This document shows, piece by piece, positions 23,857-32,258 of a stretch of 32,258 bases of DNA. The notes under the pieces are model-generated. The model made no database searches and was not told the origin of the DNA. It saw only the letters and a list, made by a program, of their open reading frames with translations. The translations under genes and the position numbers were made by a program. This DNA is from JBBQNJ01 sp038329845 (lineage in GTDB: Bacteria > Planctomycetota > Phycisphaerae > Tepidisphaerales > Tepidisphaeraceae). The number at the start of each line of letters is the position of its first letter. Positions within the stretch are counted from its first letter, which is position 1. Location: contig JBBQNJ010000060.1 in NCBI GenBank assembly GCA_038329845.1, positions 1 through 32,258 on the forward strand, written 5' to 3'.

Positions 23857-26706
23857 GTGACACCTCCGATGATGCTCCTGATGTCGCTGGCGCTTCTACT
23901 GGCAATGGGGATGGCAGTCGCCTTGGGCGACGATGGCTCTCGGCCGGCGCCGGCCATTCCTGAGGTCCTGTTTCCCGGGACGGGAATCGGCGCGAAGTTC
24001 GGCAGCCCACAGCAGGCGTCCTCGCCTTGGCAGGCACATCACGGCAAGGCCAACCACATGGAGCGACTGTATCTGCCCGGTGAGCAGATCCAGTTATCCG
24101 TTCCAATCGTCAATCCCACAAGTGCGCCAATGACCCTTCACGGCACATGGCACTGGATCTGGCTTGGGGATGTCGCGGGGGATGCGAAGGGCGGCGTTCG
24201 ATACGTCGCGATTGAGAGGCACAGTTCGACCGACCTGCCCGCCACATTTATTCCCGCCAGTGGCGAGCACACGGCACAATTTTCGATCGTCGCCCCCCAG
24301 CGCACCGGTGTGCTGGGCCTGTTTCTTAAAGCCAGCGATGGCACGACCTCAGCTTTCACCTGGGTCACCAACGTCGCAGTCGTCTTCCCCGTCGTCGCGG
24401 GTGCCTGTGCCGATTCGCCGTTCATGGGCGATCTGCGCGGTGTGCGCGAATGGCAGCGGGCGATCGAGTTGCCTGTATTGCGTAAATTGGGGGTCAAGTG
24501 GATTCGCATCGGCGAGGATTGGGGTTCCATCGAGCCCGAACCCGGCGAGTTCAAGTTCGAGAAACTTGACCGCGAGGTGCAGCGCCTGCGCGACAACGGC
24601 ATGCTCGCGATCTACCTCGGCGGCAGCGGGGCCAACTGGACGCGCGCCTACGGCAAGCTCTCCTGGCCGCGGGATAATCCCAAGAAATCAAGCGATTCGC
24701 CCGACCCATCGCACTATGGCGACTGGGCCCGCTTCTGGGAGCAAGTGGCAAAACGCCATCCCGATGTCATCCGCGCCATCAATGTTTTCAACGAGCCCTG
24801 GGAAGCGGGCGGGATCAGCAACTGGGGCGGCACCGGCGCCCAGTATCGCGACCTGCAGCGCTTGGCAAAACTCGGCGTGGATCGCGCCAAGGTCAACATC
24901 CCGGTCGGCGGAAACGACTCAGACAACAACATCATGGACAATCTGTTATGCGACCCAAGCTGGCGCAGCTACACCGGCCTGCTGACCGTCCATGGCGGCG
25001 AATTCAGCAACGAGTACATCCACCGCCTCGCGCCCGACCTGCCCATCTGGAACACCGAGCACTGGTATACCGCGCAGACCGACCGCACCATGGAGTACCA
25101 GCTCTTCGGCATGCTCAGCGGCCGCTCAAAGATCAACCTCCCGATCCTCGGCAACTTCTTCACCGCCGGGTATCAGTCGGGCGGATACTACAACCCCAAG
25201 GACGAGAAGGCCGTGCCTGACCTGATCCCGCAGCCCAATGCCGCGGGTTACAACGCCATGGCTCATTTCATCGAGGGGATGAAGCTTAGCGATGAACTGT
25301 CACCGGATACCCTCCCCTACGCGGCGCTGTTTGAGCGAACCGCATCAACCACACCCCAGGCCACCCACAAGGCGATGCTTGTCCTGATCGGCACCGCCGT
25401 GACCAGTGAGCACCAGGTCTGGTGGCAGGTGCGATCGCAAGACGACGGCGCCATGCGTATTGATGCTCCGTCAGGTGTGACGGGCATATTTGACCGCTAT
25501 GGCAACGCGATGCCGAGGGACGCAGACGGCAAGTATACACTGCCATTCAATACGCAGGCGGTCTACCTGACGGCAGACTCCACCGAGCCGCTGCGGGCGG
25601 TGAAGGATCGACTGACGGTCACCCGCTGCGCCCGACCGCTGCAGGTGGGGATTTTTGATCCGGTGTCCTCCGATCAGCGTTCCCTGCATGTAATGTTGAC
25701 CAACCCCCTGCCCCAGGCGATCGACGCCACGGCACAACTGAAGCAGGCCGACTCCCCCGGGCGAACCGTAAGCCTCAAGCCGGGCGAAACGGCGAGGTTC
25801 GAATTGCCTCGTGCCACGGATGCGACGGTCGCCACAGTCATTGTCAGCACGGCTCTTGGCAGCTACGAGCACACCGAGTCGCTGGGCATCAGGCAGATCA
25901 AGCGTTTTACGCCGACGCTCGACGCCGACTTGGGCGACTGGCTTGCCGCCGGAATTCGGCCGCTGGTGGTGACCGCGGGCGGGGGAGACAGCCCCAGCGC
26001 CGCCGCGGCCATGCCCTGGGAAAAGCTCTCCACTGAGGGCGAGGAGAACGTCGGGCGCTGGGCACTGGCCTACGACGATCACAATCTCTACCTCTGCGCC
26101 GAGATGCGCGTCGCCAAACGGGGCGGCAGGCCTTGGGATCAGATGCGCGACGACTGGTACGAGCTTCATCCTGGTGGCTATGCGTACAAGACGGCGCCAC
26201 GATTCCCTTTCCAGGGCGAAAGTGTGCAACTGGCGCTGGATGTGATCGACAACCCGCAGGACGCGATATATCCGGCCGATGACAATCGACAGCCGCGTTA
26301 TCCGCAGTTCCGCACCGACTACCTCATCGGCTTTTACCAGACGGCACAAGGCCAGCCGCAGGCGTGGCTCTTTCGTCGCCCCGGCGGGCCCTTCCGCCAT
26401 CGCTTCCCCTTCTCACCCGCCAAAGCGATCGATCAGCAGATCGCCCCAGGCGTCGTTCTGAGGGTAGTGCGAGATGAACCCGCTCAGACCACGCGCTACG
26501 AGGCCGCCATTCCGCTGTCGCTGTTGCCAGAGCTACACGGCGCCAGCGGATCAATACTCAGCGGCGCCGATGTCAAATTGACAACCAACCATTGGTCCGG
26601 GCTGTTCAGCGCTGCCGGCCGTGGTGCGGCCAAGCGCGACCAGTCCGTTTTCCAGCCATACTGGATGCCCGGCTACACGACATCCTTGCCATGGAGATTT
26701 GAATGA
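23857..26706 (+). CDS. Secreted clan GH-A glycosidase with C-terminal CBM9-like domain
   Basis: The 949-residue protein starts with a signal peptide (LLMSLALLLAMGMAVALG). Residues about 60-180 are beta-rich. The TIM barrel at about 190-480 carries the GH-A acid/base Glu313 in NVFNEPWEAG and the likely nucleophile Glu401 in IWNTEHWY, so a retaining beta-glycosidase mechanism (GH5/39/42-like) is expected. A beta domain follows. Residues about 680-949 look CBM9-like: LDADLGDWLAA, WALAYDDHNLYLCAEM and RYEAAIPLSLLPEL. The frame is open back to 23710 inside the previous gene. I chose the GTG at 23857 because AAAGGG lies eight bases before it and the signal peptide follows directly; ATGs at 23869 and 23872 are alternatives. 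Its stop overlaps the next start (ATGA). Confidence 0.85.
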   Translation: MTPPMMLLMSLALLLAMGMAVALGDDGSRPAPAIPEVLFPGTGIGAKFGSPQQASSPWQAHHGKANHMERLYLPGEQIQLSVPIVNPTSAPMTLHGTWHWIWLGDVAGDAKGGVRYVAIERHSSTDLPATFIPASGEHTAQFSIVAPQRTGVLGLFLKASDGTTSAFTWVTNVAVVFPVVAGACADSPFMGDLRGVREWQRAIELPVLRKLGVKWIRIGEDWGSIEPEPGEFKFEKLDREVQRLRDNGMLAIYLGGSGANWTRAYGKLSWPRDNPKKSSDSPDPSHYGDWARFWEQVAKRHPDVIRAINVFNEPWEAGGISNWGGTGAQYRDLQRLAKLGVDRAKVNIPVGGNDSDNNIMDNLLCDPSWRSYTGLLTVHGGEFSNEYIHRLAPDLPIWNTEHWYTAQTDRTMEYQLFGMLSGRSKINLPILGNFFTAGYQSGGYYNPKDEKAVPDLIPQPNAAGYNAMAHFIEGMKLSDELSPDTLPYAALFERTASTTPQATHKAMLVLIGTAVTSEHQVWWQVRSQDDGAMRIDAPSGVTGIFDRYGNAMPRDADGKYTLPFNTQAVYLTADSTEPLRAVKDRLTVTRCARPLQVGIFDPVSSDQRSLHVMLTNPLPQAIDATAQLKQADSPGRTVSLKPGETARFELPRATDATVATVIVSTALGSYEHTESLGIRQIKRFTPTLDADLGDWLAAGIRPLVVTAGGGDSPSAAAAMPWEKLSTEGEENVGRWALAYDDHNLYLCAEMRVAKRGGRPWDQMRDDWYELHPGGYAYKTAPRFPFQGESVQLALDVIDNPQDAIYPADDNRQPRYPQFRTDYLIGFYQTAQGQPQAWLFRRPGGPFRHRFPFSPAKAIDQQIAPGVVLRVVRDEPAQTTRYEAAIPLSLLPELHGASGSILSGADVKLTTNHWSGLFSAAGRGAAKRDQSVFQPYWMPGYTTSLPWRFE

Positions 26707-29700
26707 AGTTCGCAATGCAAACGGCTCTGATGACGATTGCCTGCGTCGTGATGCCCGCGATGGCACTGGATCAGCGGGAGAACACCATCCGATTCCTGAT
26801 GCCCTCAGCCGGCCGCGGCACCATCGCCATCAACGATGCACAAGGCAAGCGTGTGCGCAACCTGCTCGCGGATCTTCCCTATCAGGCGGGCGAGCAGAGC
26901 GTTGAATGGGATGGTCGCAATGACGCTGGTGAGTTAATGCCGCCCGGGAGTTACCAATGGGTGGGGCTTTATCGCGGCGATCTGCATGCGGTGTATCGCG
27001 GAAGCTTTCAGCATGGCAACCCGCCCTGGCCATATGGGAAGACGGGCGGATGGATCGCCGACCACAGTCCGGCCGTCACCATCGTGCGAGTGGGGGACCG
27101 CATGATCCTGGGCGCCACTGAAAGCGAGTGGGGGCACGGCATCATCGCTTCGGACCTCTCCGGCCAGAAACTCTGGGGTGTGAAGCACATGGAAAAACGC
27201 GGCTGGGCAGGCGCTGACATGCTCGCAACCGGTGGCGACCGCGTCTTCGCCACCAGCTACCTCGGGGAAAAGGCAATCTGGGAAATCGACCCACAGAGCG
27301 GCGAAAACCATCTGGTGGTTGAGCAAGCCCAGCTTCCAGCCGCAACCGGGACCGACTCGAAGGGCGACAGCGCCAAGGACGGTGTGCGCATCATTGGCGC
27401 CCACGACGGCGAGGTGTATGCCGTTCAGCTCTTCGCCGATGAGCCGCGTACTCTCGTCTTCAAGATGGCCAAGCCCTTTGAGCGCCTTGTCTACGACCGC
27501 ACATTGCCTGTGCGGCCGTGGCAGTTGGCGTGGCTTGGCGACGGCCGATGCCTGGCCGTGATGGACAAGACGGTGGAGATTCTCGATACCAAGACGGGTG
27601 GGACGACCCCGCTGATCAGCGCCGGCCTCTCCCAACCCCATTCCATCACCGTCGACGCCACCGACCGCATCTACGTTTCCGATCAGGGCGCCACCGGCGT
27701 GCATCGGCGTACGCCCGCCGGGCAACTCCCCTGGCGCTACATGCGTCTCGAGGGACCGGCGGTGCATCAGGTCAAGGTTTTTGACGCCACCGGCAAGTTC
27801 CTTGCCGCCATCGGCGCCGAAGGCGGGCAACAAGTCGGGAAGTTCGACCCCGAAGCGTTCTTCATGCCCTCGGGATTGGCGATCGACGGCTGCGGCCACC
27901 TGTGGGTCACGGAGATGAACTACCTGCCGAAGCGCGTCACGGTGTGGGCCATCCCCGACGATCCCGGCCAGGCCAAGGCGAAATTGCAGGAGCAGTTCAT
28001 CGGACCGGCGATGTACGGTGGCGGCGCTGCGATGATCGATCCCAAGCAGCCTTGGAGGATCATGGACACCAGCTACGGTGAGATTTTCGATGTCAATCTC
28101 GCCAAAGGCGACTACCGGGTGGCCAGTGTGCCTTGGCGGCATCACGACCCGTGGAAGGAGCAGGGGTATCGCCCGGAAATGCCCTTCACCGGCAGGCCGG
28201 GCGTCATCATCGAGGTGGACGGGCGAAAGTTCACGGCCACCCAGGGCGGCTACATGCACGGCAGCGATGCGAACTGGTCACCATACAGCTTCAAAGGATC
28301 GGGCGGCACGATGATCGGCGAGTACGTCGGCGAAGGTGACGACATTCGCTTTGTGCCGCGGGCCGCGATTGCCAACATCCGCATGTGGATGCGTGGACGG
28401 GAGTTGAAAGTGCGCCGCGAGGAGCAGTGGCTGCCAGCGCCCATCCTCGACGCCGCCAGGCGCCTGCCCGACTGGCCCAAGTACGCCGAGTCGATGGGAA
28501 TGGATCCCGATGCGCCCGATGTGCCGCATGTCGAGCATAAACGCGGATCCAAGGACTGGATCGTCCACCCCTGGCCGAAAGAGATCAGCGGCCTGATCTG
28601 GACCGACGGCGATGGTGACGGCCGGATGCAGGCGGAAGAGGTGCGGCTCTTCGCCTTCGGCGATGCCGAACAGGTGACCCTCGATCCGCAGCTCAATGTG
28701 TACCTGCCTGTCGCCTCATGGCAAAAAGATTTTGCCGGTCTGTGGATGCTGCTGCGCGCTGGTTTCAACGAGGTGGGTGCGCCGGTCTACCGGCCTGAGG
28801 ATCTGAAGCATATCTCGGACACCAGCATTGATGTGGCAGAGGTTGGTGCGGATGGATCGCTGCTGGCCCAGACGGCCCTCCACTCACCCGACGGCAATCG
28901 TATCTGGTCTTACCCGAGTAGCCCGAAGGGCGTGAAGGCGCTAGGCCCGCAGAGCGCAGACAGCCTCAAGCCCGGGCGCATCAACCGGGTGAATTCGCTA
29001 TGGGGTGTCGCCAGCGGCCCCGGCGACCTCGGCGAGGTCTATATGCTGCACAACAACGATGGCATGGTATACCTGCTGACGCGCGCGGATGGACTTTTCA
29101 TCGGTTCACTGTTCAGACCCTACGCATTCGCCGACGGCTGGGATTCCATTCCCACCGCCGTCAATGGGCTGGTGCTGGATCAGTATTCGCTGCAGGACGA
29201 ATGCTTCAACGGGCATTTCACTCGGGCTGCGGTGTCGGGCAAAGGCTTTGAGGCGGAGCATTACTATCTTCTCGGCCTGGGTCGTTCGGCGGTGGTGGAG
29301 ATCACGGGCCTGGATTCCGTGCATCGACTGCCCGGCGGAGACTTGCAGTTGAGCGACGGCGTTGGTGCCTATGGCCATCAGGAGCGCCTGGATCCAACCG
29401 CAGGCGCTTCGACGCTGCGAGTGCGGAAAACGGTGCAGCCGATCGTGTCGCATGCCATACAAGCGGGCACCGACACATTCGTCCAATCCAAGGCGACCAG
29501 TTGGGCCAACGCCACGGTTCTCACTGCATGGGACAGTCGCGGCATTCATATGAAGTGGGAAATCAAAGGGGATAAGACGCCGTTCGTGAACAATGAAAGC
29601 GACTTCACGCAGTTGTTCAGCACCGGCGATGCCTGCGATGTGCAGCTTGACGTGCCCACGCTGGGTCGGCTCAGGTTCGTTGTGGCGATGCACGGCAAGA

Positions 29701-30062
29701 CACCGGCCATCATCCGCATGCGCTACGACGGGACACCCGGCGCGGATGCAATCACCTATCGCTCGGGTGTGGCGGAAATTAAGGTTCCGGAGGTGATCAA
29801 GCTCGCCGGCAAGCCGTCGGTTCGGACGATCAAGGACGGATACATCGTGCAGTTCCTGCTGCCGTGGCGCGATCTGGGGATTGAGAAACCGAATGACCGC
29901 CTCACGTTGCCGATCGAACTGGCGGTGTTTTCGTCCGACTCCAGTGGCACCAACACCATCTCACGCAATTACTGGGCGAGCGGGACATCAGAAATGGTTG
30001 CCGACGTTCCAACCGAGGCGCGGCCCACTCCAAAGCGTGGCCAACTTGAGCTTCAGCCGTAG
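26703..30062 (+). CDS. Secreted beta-propeller protein with FlgD-like Ig domain, EF-hand loop and CBM9-like tail
   Basis: This 1119-residue exported protein has a signal peptide at residues 1-22 (ending MPAMA). Residues about 28-100 match the FlgD-type Ig-like fold (VEWDGRNDAGELMPPGSYQW). NHL-like propeller blades follow, for example HSITVDATDRIYVSDQGATG and PSGLAIDGCGHLWVTEMN. A canonical EF-hand loop lies at Asp635-Glu646 (DGDGDGRMQAEE). The C-terminal 200 residues resemble the CBM9-like domain of the upstream glycosidase (TVLTAWDSRGIHMKWEIKG, IVQFLLPWRDLGIEKPNDR). No catalytic motif was recognised; binding or scaffolding of glycan is likely. The ATG at 26703 overlaps the upstream stop by four bases, so the two proteins are made together. 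Confidence 0.82.
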   Translation: MKFAMQTALMTIACVVMPAMALDQRENTIRFLMPSAGRGTIAINDAQGKRVRNLLADLPYQAGEQSVEWDGRNDAGELMPPGSYQWVGLYRGDLHAVYRGSFQHGNPPWPYGKTGGWIADHSPAVTIVRVGDRMILGATESEWGHGIIASDLSGQKLWGVKHMEKRGWAGADMLATGGDRVFATSYLGEKAIWEIDPQSGENHLVVEQAQLPAATGTDSKGDSAKDGVRIIGAHDGEVYAVQLFADEPRTLVFKMAKPFERLVYDRTLPVRPWQLAWLGDGRCLAVMDKTVEILDTKTGGTTPLISAGLSQPHSITVDATDRIYVSDQGATGVHRRTPAGQLPWRYMRLEGPAVHQVKVFDATGKFLAAIGAEGGQQVGKFDPEAFFMPSGLAIDGCGHLWVTEMNYLPKRVTVWAIPDDPGQAKAKLQEQFIGPAMYGGGAAMIDPKQPWRIMDTSYGEIFDVNLAKGDYRVASVPWRHHDPWKEQGYRPEMPFTGRPGVIIEVDGRKFTATQGGYMHGSDANWSPYSFKGSGGTMIGEYVGEGDDIRFVPRAAIANIRMWMRGRELKVRREEQWLPAPILDAARRLPDWPKYAESMGMDPDAPDVPHVEHKRGSKDWIVHPWPKEISGLIWTDGDGDGRMQAEEVRLFAFGDAEQVTLDPQLNVYLPVASWQKDFAGLWMLLRAGFNEVGAPVYRPEDLKHISDTSIDVAEVGADGSLLAQTALHSPDGNRIWSYPSSPKGVKALGPQSADSLKPGRINRVNSLWGVASGPGDLGEVYMLHNNDGMVYLLTRADGLFIGSLFRPYAFADGWDSIPTAVNGLVLDQYSLQDECFNGHFTRAAVSGKGFEAEHYYLLGLGRSAVVEITGLDSVHRLPGGDLQLSDGVGAYGHQERLDPTAGASTLRVRKTVQPIVSHAIQAGTDTFVQSKATSWANATVLTAWDSRGIHMKWEIKGDKTPFVNNESDFTQLFSTGDACDVQLDVPTLGRLRFVVAMHGKTPAIIRMRYDGTPGADAITYRSGVAEIKVPEVIKLAGKPSVRTIKDGYIVQFLLPWRDLGIEKPNDRLTLPIELAVFSSDSSGTNTISRNYWASGTSEMVADVPTEARPTPKRGQLELQP

Positions 30063-30073
30063 CGGGACTGCTT

Positions 30074-31765
30074 ATGACGTCGATGGAACCTCCCCTGCCT
30101 GCCGCATCGCGCATTGACGAGCAACATCGTGTGGCGCGCGCGTATGCGCGGTGGGTCGGGGCGACGCTGCCGCGCCAAGTGATGGATGGCGGACCGGACG
30201 ATGGCGCGTTCAATGAGTACGAACACGGCTGGCGCGACGGAAGGTGGAGCGCATTCACCCTGGCCAAGCTTATTTCAGCAAGGTTGTGGATCGATAGGCT
30301 TGACTTGCGGCCTGGCCCCCTCGATGCCGCAATCCGACGTTCTCTGGCATTCATCGTGCGCCGCCAAAATTCGGCGGGCGAGATTGATCTGGGCGGCAGT
30401 TACTCGCCCAATGAAGTGGGCTTTACGCTTCCGGGGCTGGCGGAGGCGTATCGAAGGATCGTGGCCCATCAACTGCTGGAGGACTGTCACGCCCCCCTGG
30501 AGACGTACTTGAGAAAAGGAGCCGAGGCGGTGGTGGCCGGGGAGGCACACACCGCCAACCACCGCTGGGCCGCGGCGTGCGCGCCGCTGGCTGCGGTGCA
30601 TGCCCTCTGGCCTGATGGACGATATGTGAAAAAAATCGAGCAGTATCTTGCCGATGGCATCGACTGCGACAGTGATGGTCTGTGGCATGTCGAGCGTTGT
30701 CCCGGCTACGCGGACGTGGCCTGCCATGGCATGCTTGTGCTGGCCGACAGGCTGGCGCGCCCAGACCTGCTCGATCATGTGGTCCGGGCATGCAACCTCG
30801 CGACCCGGCTTATTCAGCCTAACGGCGAGCAGGACACAAGCTTCAGCCACCGGCAGAGCCGCGCGGCTCCCAACGCACCCGGCATTTCCTACCTTGTCGC
30901 GCGTCGCGCGGCGATCGCCAGCGGGGATGGGCGACTCGCGTCCTTGGCGGCGCTTGCCGCTCGCCGAGACCTCGCGGCAGACATGCTTTATCCCTTGCCG
31001 CTGGCCATTGACGAGCATCCCGGCCCGCTTCCCGACCCGCTCCCTCTGCCGACGACCTACGATCTTCACCTGCGCGGGGCAAACATTCTCCGCCGACGAC
31101 GCGGTGAGACCGCCATCACCATCGCCGTGGATTCCGGCAACCACTTTTTCGACACCGTGCGTGACGCGTTCGGGGGCGCCAAACGCAGCGATGACTGGCT
31201 TCATCTGCATCACGGGCAAATCGTGCTTCAGTCGCTCCATGTGGCGGTGGCCAACATGCATAACCTCCAGCCCGAGTCGCAGGAAACCACCCCCGACCAT
31301 CGCACGGTGCTTGCCGGTCAACGATCCGGTTGGCGGCATTCGCTGCATTTTCGTCCCGGGCGACCTCAAGTCGAAGTGCCATGGCGGCTGGAACATCGAA
31401 TCGAGATTCAAACTGACCTTTCCGGACATCCACCCCGATTTTGTGTGAGGATTCAAGCGCATTCCCCATGCGCTTTGGCCGCCAACTTGCGGTTTTGGAT
31501 TCGAGCGGGCGCCACGGCACGGGAGGGTGAACGCACGCCGCTAATCCTCAAGCCAAGGCAACACCTGCCCCTCGCCGGCGGTTTCCCGCTCGAGCTTCGA
31601 GCCGGGGACCACCGCCTCACAGTGGTTGGCCTGCCCCACGCCGAGCATGGCATGATCATCGCACACCCGGATCCGATCCCGTCGGCCAAGGCGATGCACT
31701 GTGCGGTGCTCGAGTTGGGCCTGCGTATGCCGGTGCATCTTGATTTGTGCTTCATCCTGGAATGA
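30074..31765 (+). CDS. Predicted alpha/alpha-barrel carbohydrate-active protein (unassigned)
   Basis: In this 563-residue protein, residues about 15-310 form regularly spaced amphipathic helices, as in the (alpha/alpha)n toroids of polysaccharide lyases and some glycosidases. Examples are DGRWSAFTLAKLISARLW, NEVGFTLPGLAEAYRRI, TANHRWAAACAPLAAVHALW and DVACHGMLVLADRL. Residues about 320-563 are beta-rich, consistent with the sandwich that follows such a barrel in heparinase II/III-like lyases. His and Tyr residues are available for lyase chemistry (NHRW, PGYAD), but I cannot assign a family. Unlike its neighbours it shows no signal peptide. It starts 11 bp after the previous stop, with a weak ribosome binding site; an ATG at 30083 is an alternative. 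It is the last intact gene of the array. Confidence 0.7.
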   Translation: MTSMEPPLPAASRIDEQHRVARAYARWVGATLPRQVMDGGPDDGAFNEYEHGWRDGRWSAFTLAKLISARLWIDRLDLRPGPLDAAIRRSLAFIVRRQNSAGEIDLGGSYSPNEVGFTLPGLAEAYRRIVAHQLLEDCHAPLETYLRKGAEAVVAGEAHTANHRWAAACAPLAAVHALWPDGRYVKKIEQYLADGIDCDSDGLWHVERCPGYADVACHGMLVLADRLARPDLLDHVVRACNLATRLIQPNGEQDTSFSHRQSRAAPNAPGISYLVARRAAIASGDGRLASLAALAARRDLAADMLYPLPLAIDEHPGPLPDPLPLPTTYDLHLRGANILRRRRGETAITIAVDSGNHFFDTVRDAFGGAKRSDDWLHLHHGQIVLQSLHVAVANMHNLQPESQETTPDHRTVLAGQRSGWRHSLHFRPGRPQVEVPWRLEHRIEIQTDLSGHPPRFCVRIQAHSPCALAANLRFWIRAGATAREGERTPLILKPRQHLPLAGGFPLELRAGDHRLTVVGLPHAEHGMIIAHPDPIPSAKAMHCAVLELGLRMPVHLDLCFILE

Positions 31766-31855
31766 CGGTCCCAGGGACGCAGCCATTTCCCGGCTCGCCA
31801 ACCGCTCGGCCTTCGTCCTCCGGCTTTCGGCGGTCTTGAAAAGGAAAGGGGTCGG

Positions 31856-32121
31856 GAATTCTGGGACGGCCTGCACTGGAAGGGCAACGCCCCGATCTTC
31901 CGCCGCGACTGGAGCCTCAAACCCTCCAGCGCCGCTTATATTGACCTTGTGCGTAAGAAATGGTCCACCAACGAAGCGGGAACGACCGACACCACTGGCG
32001 TCTACGCAACCCAAGGTTTCCTGGGCGACTATGACATCACGATCCCGCCAACGGCACCGCGTACATCGTTTCTTCAACTCTGACCAGCACCGGGACGAGG
32101 CTGAAATTTTGTTTGCCCTAG
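31856..32121 (+). pseudogene. C-terminal remnant of a GH10 endo-1,4-beta-xylanase, frameshifted
   Basis: The frame starting at 31856 reads EFWDGLHWKGNAPIFRRDWS, then LKPSSAAYIDLVRKKWSTNE, AGTTDTTGVYATQGFLGDYD and ITI. I recognise this as the end of a bacterial GH10 xylanase barrel (the RDWSLKPS...YxDLV segment) plus the start of the short beta domain after it. Near 32045 the frame breaks; in the frame one base over it continues ANGTAYIVSSTLTSTGTRL to a TAG at 32119-32121. The N-terminal and catalytic parts are absent upstream, where the sequence joins unrelated DNA at about 31850. It is therefore a decayed fragment, not a working gene. Confidence 0.7.
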
Positions 32122-32258
32122 CCCAACTTCCGCAGTTCGCGCTCTAAAATAATTTTTCCGAGCCGAGAATCGGCGATCCCTGTCAACCCTGGCCGTTGGA
32201 GGATGCAAAAGGCGATGTAGTGAAGACCAAGTCACTCGCCGGTGCGTGGTAGACTTCT
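32122..32258. other. Window end, nothing recognised
   Basis: An AT-rich patch (32145-32159) and a short inverted repeat (CCGA...TCGG, 32159-32174) are visible. No gene start could be supported before the window edge. Confidence 0.3.

Noticed and set aside
26934..28259. 441-codon open frame on the minus strand
   Set aside because: It is antisense to the propeller gene, which has a signal peptide, clear domains and coupling to its neighbour; the antisense frame shows no known motif.

Overview
The window looks like an accessory stretch of a GC-rich chromosome from a Planctomycetota bacterium, most likely of the class Phycisphaerae. The lineage is inferred from the gene types, since the window holds no rRNA or other marker gene. 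The pointers are two secreted proteins with PEP-CTERM tails, a pseudopilin-like protein, GntR/LacI hybrid regulators, glycosidases with CBM9-like tails, and a large membrane protein of the DUF6785 type.

Layout. 1-277 is the start of an IS4-type transposase running off the left edge, followed by two 82-bp direct repeats set exactly 100 bp apart. 905-3325 is a GH78 alpha-L-rhamnosidase, followed by ten 18-bp tandem repeats. On the minus strand lie motA-motB (5566-3959) and a repair-like pair, a DUF488 protein and an AlkA-like DNA glycosylase whose start and stop overlap (7162-5661). Divergent from these, a TTGACA promoter leads to an exported helical protein (7345-8544) and a TIM-barrel/HEAT-repeat protein (8634-10313), then a frameshifted DUF4160 gene (10491-10710).

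13670-10714 (minus) is a GntR/LacI regulator followed by two sugar ABC permeases, with no binding protein and no ATPase in the window. Diverging from it is a two-gene unit (13769-17818): a cytoplasmic TIM-barrel glycosidase and a many-pass DUF6785-type membrane protein. The arrangement suggests regulated uptake and intracellular cleavage of an oligosaccharide.

18386-31765 is one long plus-strand array: a second GntR/LacI regulator behind a sigma-70-like promoter, two paralogous PEP-CTERM beta-repeat proteins, a pseudopilin-like protein, a secreted jelly-roll protein, a clan GH-A glycosidase with a CBM9-like tail, a beta-propeller protein with an EF-hand loop and a similar tail (its ATG overlaps the previous stop), and a predicted alpha/alpha-barrel protein. 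I read it as a glycan-handling surface locus that does not use SusCD. It is the strongest candidate for an uncharacterised system here. The window ends with a frameshifted C-terminal remnant of a GH10 xylanase. No tRNA, rRNA or CRISPR array was seen.
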